From NCBI GenBank assembly GCA_026388275.1, contig JAPLKB010000008.1, forward strand, positions 22,007 to 86,006: DNA of 64,000 nucleotides. The letters are read 5' to 3'. Of the stretch, positions 59,935 to 64,000 are shown one piece after another; within the stretch, counting starts at the first letter, position 1; every line of letters starts with the position of its first letter. Both the position numbers and the translations under genes were made by a program. This DNA is from Pseudomonadota bacterium (GTDB lineage Bacteria > Desulfobacterota > Syntrophorhabdia > Syntrophorhabdales > Syntrophorhabdaceae). The notes beneath the pieces were generated by a model. The model searched no databases and had not been told where the DNA came from. It saw nothing but the letters and a program-made list of their open reading frames with translations.

Positions 59935-62928
59935 ATGCACCGGGCAACAAAGATAGTTATTTGGTTAGCAGGGTTTTTTGTGCTTTTCTCCATAATAGGT
60001 TTTTTTATTGTTCCCCCTATCGTTAAATCGGTTCTTGTAAAGAAACTCTCTGAAAATCTCCACCGGGAAGTCTCTTTAGGACAAATAAGAGTTAACCCAT
60101 ATTCGCTCTCTGTTTCAGTAAAAAATATTTTAATAAAAGACCGTGCGAAGGCAGAGACATTTGTCTCCTTTGATGAGTTGTTTGTAAATGCGAGTATCAG
60201 TTCAATTTTTAGAAGAGCCATTATTATTAAAGAGTTAAAAATTGCCGGGCCATATATTCGGATCATCCGCAACAAAGATGAGTCCTACAACTTTTCAGAC
60301 CTCCTTGTGTCCAAAACAACAGAGAATGATAAACTCAGGAAACGACGTGCAGGGGAGAAGGAGAAACCTGTTCTTTTTTCAATCAACAATATAGTAATAT
60401 CTTCAGGCCGCATAGACTTCTCTGATGGACCAAATAACGTGCAACATAATATTAAGGATATGAAAGTTTCTATTCCTTTTATTTCCAACACAGAATATTA
60501 TGTGAACACTTATGTGCAGCCTTCGTTTTCTGCACATATAAACGGGACTCCATATACTTTACAGGGGAAGACAAAACCCTTTGCAGAACCCCGTGAGGCA
60601 TATCTCGACATAGACATAAAAGGCCTCGATTTACCTCAATACATTACCTATTTGCCTGTGAAGCAAAATTTTATCCTTCGCTCCGGATCAATGGACATTG
60701 CTTCAAGGGTCTCATTTATACAATCTAAAAACAAGGCGCCATCTCTCATGGTAAGTGGCGATATTGCATTGAAAAATTTTGCAATTGACGATATGACAAA
60801 AAAATCTTTGGTAAATCTGCTCTCAATCGACATAGCAATTGCCTCCTGTGAACCTTTTCTTAAATCCTTGCACTTGTCTAAGTTTATAATAAAAGGGCCT
60901 GAACTGACTTTAAAACGTGATGAAAAGGGCGCTTTGAACCTGATATCGCTTATTGAGGAAAAAAAGGATGGCCCGAAAGACGCTTCCTATAATAAGAAAA
61001 CACCGGTAAAAAAACCTACTAAAACCCCTGTAAAAAGCGATGAAGACGTACCTTTTAACGCATCTGTTGATGAATTTATTATTGAAGACGGCAAGATTTC
61101 TTTTTTTGATCATACAGTATCCCAGCCGGTGGAATTACTAATAACAAGTCTCAACCTGAAGGGAGAACGTTTTTCAACTGCAAAAGACAGCACGGGCACT
61201 TTATCTCTATCACTGCTTCTGAATAAAAAAGGTTCAATTTCCGCAAAAGGTCCCGTGAGTATCACACCTCTCTCTGCCAATCTTTTAACAGATGTTAAGA
61301 GGATTAACATCCGTGCCTTTCAGGCTTACTTCACCGATAAAGTAAAAATCAATACCACGAGCGGGCATGTTAATACATCGGGCACAGTCATTGTTGCCCA
61401 TACAAATAAAGCCGGCTTGAATGTCACATTTAAGGGCAATGTACTTATCGCTGATTTTGCATCTGTTGATAAACAGAATGGTGATGATTTTCTAAAATGG
61501 AAAGCCTTCTCTCTGAACAATATCAACGCAGGATATAATCCTATGTATGCTCATATAAAAGGCATATCCCTTACTGACTTCTATGCAAGAGTTACATTGA
61601 ACCCGGACGGAACTCTCAGTCTTAGAAAGGTAATTGAAGAAGAGGAAGAAAATAAAAATAATGAACAACCTGTACAGGCAAAAAAAGAAACTTCCGGGAC
61701 AAAAACCGTTGCTGAATCCGAAAAGGATATTGCCAGGGATATCAGCGTTGGCAGCATTACCCTTCAAGGGGGAACCATCGATTTTATGGATAAGTCAATA
61801 AAACCTGCCTATTCTGTAAATCTTACAGAAATGGTTGGTCGGATAGGCGGTTTTTCCCTTCAACTTGACCAACGTGCAGACCTGGAACTCCTCGGCAAGA
61901 TAGATCACTATGTCCCTCTCGAAATAGCTGGAAAAATCAACCCTTCAAGGAACAATCTTTTTACCGATGTGTCGGTAAAGTTCAAAGACCTTGATTTGAG
62001 TGCCATGACCCCCTATTCAGGAAAATATTTGGGATATAAGATAGAAAAGGGAAGTCTCTCTATTGATTTGAAATATCTTATTGACAAGAGAAAACTGGAT
62101 GCTCAAAACCGTATTTTTATTGACCAGTTGACGCTTGGCGACAAGGTTGAAAGCCCTGATGCTTTGAATTTGCCCCTGAAGCTTGCCATTGCTTTGCTTA
62201 AGGACCGGAAAGGGCGGATCGATCTCGATGTTCCTCTTTCCGGCAGCCTGGACGATCCACAATTCAGCGTTTTTAGGATTGTTATAAAGATTTTGGTAAA
62301 TCTTATTACAAAAGCAGTAACTGCGCCTTTTGCCCTCCTCGGCGCCCTCTTTGGAGGGGGGGAGGAGCTGAGTTACATAGATTTTGATTATGGCAGAGCA
62401 CAGTTGTCGCAGGCAGGCATAAAGAAAATAGATACTCTTGTAAAAGCCCTCTATGAAAGGCCCTCACTAAAACTTGACATTGAGGGACATGTGGATGTGG
62501 AAAAAGATAAAGAGGCTCTAAAAACCTACCTATTCAACAAGAAGATAAAAACCCAGAAACTTAATGCTATGATTAAAAAGGGATTACCGGCGGTGCCTGT
62601 TGATGATGTTATAATTGGGCAGAGTGAATATCAACAATATCTGGCTTCGGCATATAAAGCCGAGAAATTTGAAAAACCCAAAAATGTATTAGGCCTTGCA
62701 AAGAGCCTTCCTGCTCCGGAAATGGAAAAACTGATGCTTGCCAATACCGTGGTGGGTGAGGGAGACTTGCGAACTCTGGCAAAACAAAGAGCCGGACAGG
62801 TGAAGGATGCATTACTGGCAACAGGCAATGTTACTGCCGACAGGGTATTTGTGGTTGAACCAAAATCACTTTCCCCTGAAAAGAAGGAAAAGGCAAACGA
62901 CAGCCGCGTTGATTTAAAGCTTAAATAA
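59935..62928 (+). CDS. DUF748/AsmA-like envelope protein with C-terminal OmpA-like region
   Basis: A 997-residue inner-membrane-anchored periplasmic protein. A single N-terminal helix (IVIWLAGFFVLFSIIGFFIVP) precedes repeats typical of DUF748/AsmA proteins (VSLGQIRVNPYSLSVSVKNI, IVISSGRIDFSDG, FIIEDGKISFFDHTVSQP, ITLQGGTIDFMDKSIKP). Near the end, LSYIDFDYGRAQLSQAGIKK, then LKLDIEGHVDVEKDKEAL, resembles an OmpA-like peptidoglycan-binding fold. Relatives are thought to bridge membranes and to move phospholipid or assist envelope assembly; that part is inferred. The ATG has TATGGAGG upstream. Confidence 0.85.
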   Translation: MHRATKIVIWLAGFFVLFSIIGFFIVPPIVKSVLVKKLSENLHREVSLGQIRVNPYSLSVSVKNILIKDRAKAETFVSFDELFVNASISSIFRRAIIIKELKIAGPYIRIIRNKDESYNFSDLLVSKTTENDKLRKRRAGEKEKPVLFSINNIVISSGRIDFSDGPNNVQHNIKDMKVSIPFISNTEYYVNTYVQPSFSAHINGTPYTLQGKTKPFAEPREAYLDIDIKGLDLPQYITYLPVKQNFILRSGSMDIASRVSFIQSKNKAPSLMVSGDIALKNFAIDDMTKKSLVNLLSIDIAIASCEPFLKSLHLSKFIIKGPELTLKRDEKGALNLISLIEEKKDGPKDASYNKKTPVKKPTKTPVKSDEDVPFNASVDEFIIEDGKISFFDHTVSQPVELLITSLNLKGERFSTAKDSTGTLSLSLLLNKKGSISAKGPVSITPLSANLLTDVKRINIRAFQAYFTDKVKINTTSGHVNTSGTVIVAHTNKAGLNVTFKGNVLIADFASVDKQNGDDFLKWKAFSLNNINAGYNPMYAHIKGISLTDFYARVTLNPDGTLSLRKVIEEEEENKNNEQPVQAKKETSGTKTVAESEKDIARDISVGSITLQGGTIDFMDKSIKPAYSVNLTEMVGRIGGFSLQLDQRADLELLGKIDHYVPLEIAGKINPSRNNLFTDVSVKFKDLDLSAMTPYSGKYLGYKIEKGSLSIDLKYLIDKRKLDAQNRIFIDQLTLGDKVESPDALNLPLKLAIALLKDRKGRIDLDVPLSGSLDDPQFSVFRIVIKILVNLITKAVTAPFALLGALFGGGEELSYIDFDYGRAQLSQAGIKKIDTLVKALYERPSLKLDIEGHVDVEKDKEALKTYLFNKKIKTQKLNAMIKKGLPAVPVDDVIIGQSEYQQYLASAYKAEKFEKPKNVLGLAKSLPAPEMEKLMLANTVVGEGDLRTLAKQRAGQVKDALLATGNVTADRVFVVEPKSLSPEKKEKANDSRVDLKLK

Positions 62929-63252
62929 AAAATGACGGTAAAGCGAATATATTTATTCATAAGGCTCCTACGGATTTTGCGTACCTTCTATATAAAAAGA
63001 TGGTTCTGTTTCTTTCACCCACCTGTTATGTAACAAATATTTATCCCACATTTTCCATTAGGATAAAGTAATGGTGTCGGGATGTTCCTGGCAATCACGC
63101 TAACGGAGGATGTAAATGAGGACGCAAAGTAATTCCTGATGGCAACATTCAAGTGCGTCCCCATCGGTAGATCGTTACCCTTTATGGGTTTTAAAAATCT
63201 TCCAAAGTAAAAATGTTAAGGATGTGTCGTATCTCGATATAATTGTATTACA
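62929..63252. other. Gap with a GEG-type repeat fragment
   Basis: About 320 bp without a gene. Near 63145-63200 the plus strand reads ACATTCAAGTGCGTCCCC..., related to repeat unit 1 at 10210-10240 and the fragment at 11695-11735. The rest shows nothing recognisable. The duplicated regulatory block begins at 63253. Confidence 0.35.
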
Positions 63253-63337
63253 ATAAATTGTCGTGTTTATCCTACACACATTGTCAAAGATATCCTACAT
63301 ACAAAATAAATAAATTGTATTACATTGTTATATCTTT
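63253..63337 (+). promoter_or_regulatory. Upstream regulatory block, copy B
   Basis: Nearly identical to 9003-9087: the two TATCCTACA boxes (63268-63276 and 63290-63298) and the intervening CATTGTCAAAGA are conserved, with only a few substitutions along 85 bp. It lies immediately upstream of riboswitch copy B. Confidence 0.6.
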
Positions 63338-63412
63338 CTGATAAAGCCAAACCGGCGGTGACGCCGGGACGGAAAGCCAACGGGTCTTAAGATAGATAGC
63401 CGAGCCGCCAAA
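63338..63412 (+). ncRNA. GEMM-type (cyclic-di-GMP-I class) riboswitch, copy B
   Basis: CTGATAAAGCCAAACC is followed by a perfect stem CCGGCG/CGCCGG with a GTGA (GNRA) tetraloop, then GGGACGGAAAGCC, AACGGGTC and the closing GCCGAGCCGCC. This is the GEMM-I arrangement in order. The ribosome site of the next gene (GGAGG at 63434-63438) lies about 20 bases past its end, so control of translation start or termination is plausible. Whether it prefers c-di-GMP or cGAMP is not certain. Confidence 0.72.
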
Positions 63413-63446
63413 GATGATTGAGAATTCATAATTGGAGGCTTTTATT

Positions 63447-63755
63447 TTGACATCTTATACAAATACAGCTATTCAACCATACCAAAGAGAAAGTATCCTC
63501 ATTAAGGATACAAGAAAGCAGTCCCGCTCCAGAAACGTTAGCATTTACCCTGTAGAAAAAAACACCCGGGACGAAAGACTTCAAAACAGTCTTACAATAA
63601 GCAGAAACAGTGTTTATTTCGATTTGAGCAAACAAATTATTGAACAATCGAACCTAAGAAACAGTGACTCTGAAAACATTAGAGACATTTTTATAGAAAA
63701 ATATGAACAGACAAAAGTTGCTTATAACAGATCGACGTTTAGTGTAACAATTTAA
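63447..63755 (+). CDS. Riboswitch-controlled small protein of unknown function
   Basis: A 102-residue protein starting at a TTG eight bases after GGAGG; a TTG further up at 63432 is less likely. The N-terminal half is Arg/Lys/Ser-rich and probably flexible (YQRESILIKDTRKQSRSRN). The C-terminal half is helical with LSKQIIEQSNLRNSDSENIR and DIFIEKYEQTKVAYNRSTF. That ending, after a DSENIR-type helix, faintly recalls the FlgM anti-sigma family, but I would not assert it. The upstream GEMM riboswitch indicates control by a cyclic dinucleotide. Confidence 0.6.
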   Translation: MTSYTNTAIQPYQRESILIKDTRKQSRSRNVSIYPVEKNTRDERLQNSLTISRNSVYFDLSKQIIEQSNLRNSDSENIRDIFIEKYEQTKVAYNRSTFSVTI

Positions 63756-63860
63756 CGTTCTGATGATTCATTTTTGCATAATCGGCAATAACTGCTTCTA
63801 TCCTCATCCCTGAAGGGAATGTTTCCGCTTCGCTTAAGTATGTTAACTCCGGTCATGTTG

Positions 63861-64000
63861 TGGAGTAGCCCCCGTTTTAGCCGGACACTCATACAACCAA
63901 AATAAGTTGTAGTAATAGCCATAGAGTTATTACTATAATCAGGAGGAAGGTGACGTATGAGTCCGATAGAGATCATTACATCAGTTGAGAGAAGAAGGTA
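63861..64000 (+). mobile_element. Left end of an insertion sequence (IS3/IS66-like)
   Basis: TGGAGTAGCCCCCGTTTTAG followed by CCGGACACT at 63861-63889 has the look of a terminal inverted repeat. A hairpin AGTAATA/TATTACT (63911-63917 and 63928-63934) follows, then the start of a transposase-like gene. The right end is beyond the window, so the element type and target duplication cannot be confirmed. Confidence 0.45.
63957..64000 (+). CDS. Start of a probable transposase, cut by the window edge
   Basis: An ATG with AGGAGGAAGG seven bases upstream opens a frame MSPIEIITSVERRR that runs off the edge. The ERRR motif after a short acidic-free leader is what I recall for the DNA-binding subunit of IS66/IS3-type transposases. 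Only 14 codons are visible, so the call is tentative. Confidence 0.5.
   Translation, partial: MSPIEIITSVERRR

Noticed and set aside
59653..59940. Minus-strand 95-codon ORF
   Set aside because: No start signal, Cys/Leu-rich chance composition, and it overlaps the ribosome site of the DUF748 gene.

Overview
The window reads as chromosome of a moderate-GC, Gram-negative anaerobe of deltaproteobacterial (Desulfobacterota) type, possibly Syntrophorhabdus-like. That placement is inferred from the complete mraZ-to-ftsZ order, meso-DAP-type MurE, Wza/Wzz-like export genes, outer-membrane barrels, oxygen-sensitive indolepyruvate:ferredoxin oxidoreductase genes, a UGA-decoded selenoprotein, GEMM (c-di-GMP-type) riboswitches and a VPLPG/PEP-CTERM-like sorting signal. 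No rRNA or other species marker is present.

Layout. 0-6 kb (minus): a glycosyltransferase, iorA, iorB, an iorA paralogue without ferredoxin domain, and an aminotransferase, a likely aromatic amino/2-keto acid module. 6-13.4 kb: an accessory island with a DUF1828-like two-gene module, a YaiI protein, a riboswitch-preceded LamG surface protein, a tandem pair of roughly 460-bp units rich in palindromes, a RelE-type toxin-antitoxin pair and an FRG-domain protein. 13.4-31.4 kb (minus): a radical SAM gene and the whole division/cell-wall (dcw) cluster in canonical order. 31.6-36.4 kb: rlmN, a hotdog thioesterase, hflX, a NusG paralogue and a class II cAMP phosphodiesterase. 36.6-45.5 kb: a TPR/beta-barrel protein, its deletion-derived duplicate, a 1505-residue FecR-domain surface protein and a CHASE2 adenylate cyclase. 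45.5-52.6 kb: tRNA-Arg, redox and small-molecule enzymes and a SelW-like selenoprotein. 53-56.8 kb: a Wzz/Wza-like polysaccharide export pair. 57-64 kb: a small lipoprotein, an EF-hand membrane protein, a DUF748 protein, a second riboswitch with its gene, and the start of an insertion sequence.

The most interesting core observation is in the dcw cluster. The genes at the ftsW and ftsI positions are intact, translationally coupled reading frames, but they look like degenerate homologues. The FtsI-position protein keeps a membrane anchor and a PASTA domain but lacks the SxxK, SxN and KTG motifs. The FtsW-position protein is 263 residues and keeps only an FtsW-like C-terminal pattern. The septal glycan polymerase/transpeptidase pair therefore seems to have been converted together to non-catalytic forms, with the working enzymes presumably elsewhere.

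Other themes are cyclic-nucleotide signalling (cyclase and phosphodiesterase flanking the FecR/barrel genes; two GEMM-like riboswitches sharing about 100 bp of upstream DNA) and repetitive DNA (heptamer arrays, paired hairpin elements, covarying palindromes). All calls rest on reading the sequence and recalled family knowledge; no database search was possible.
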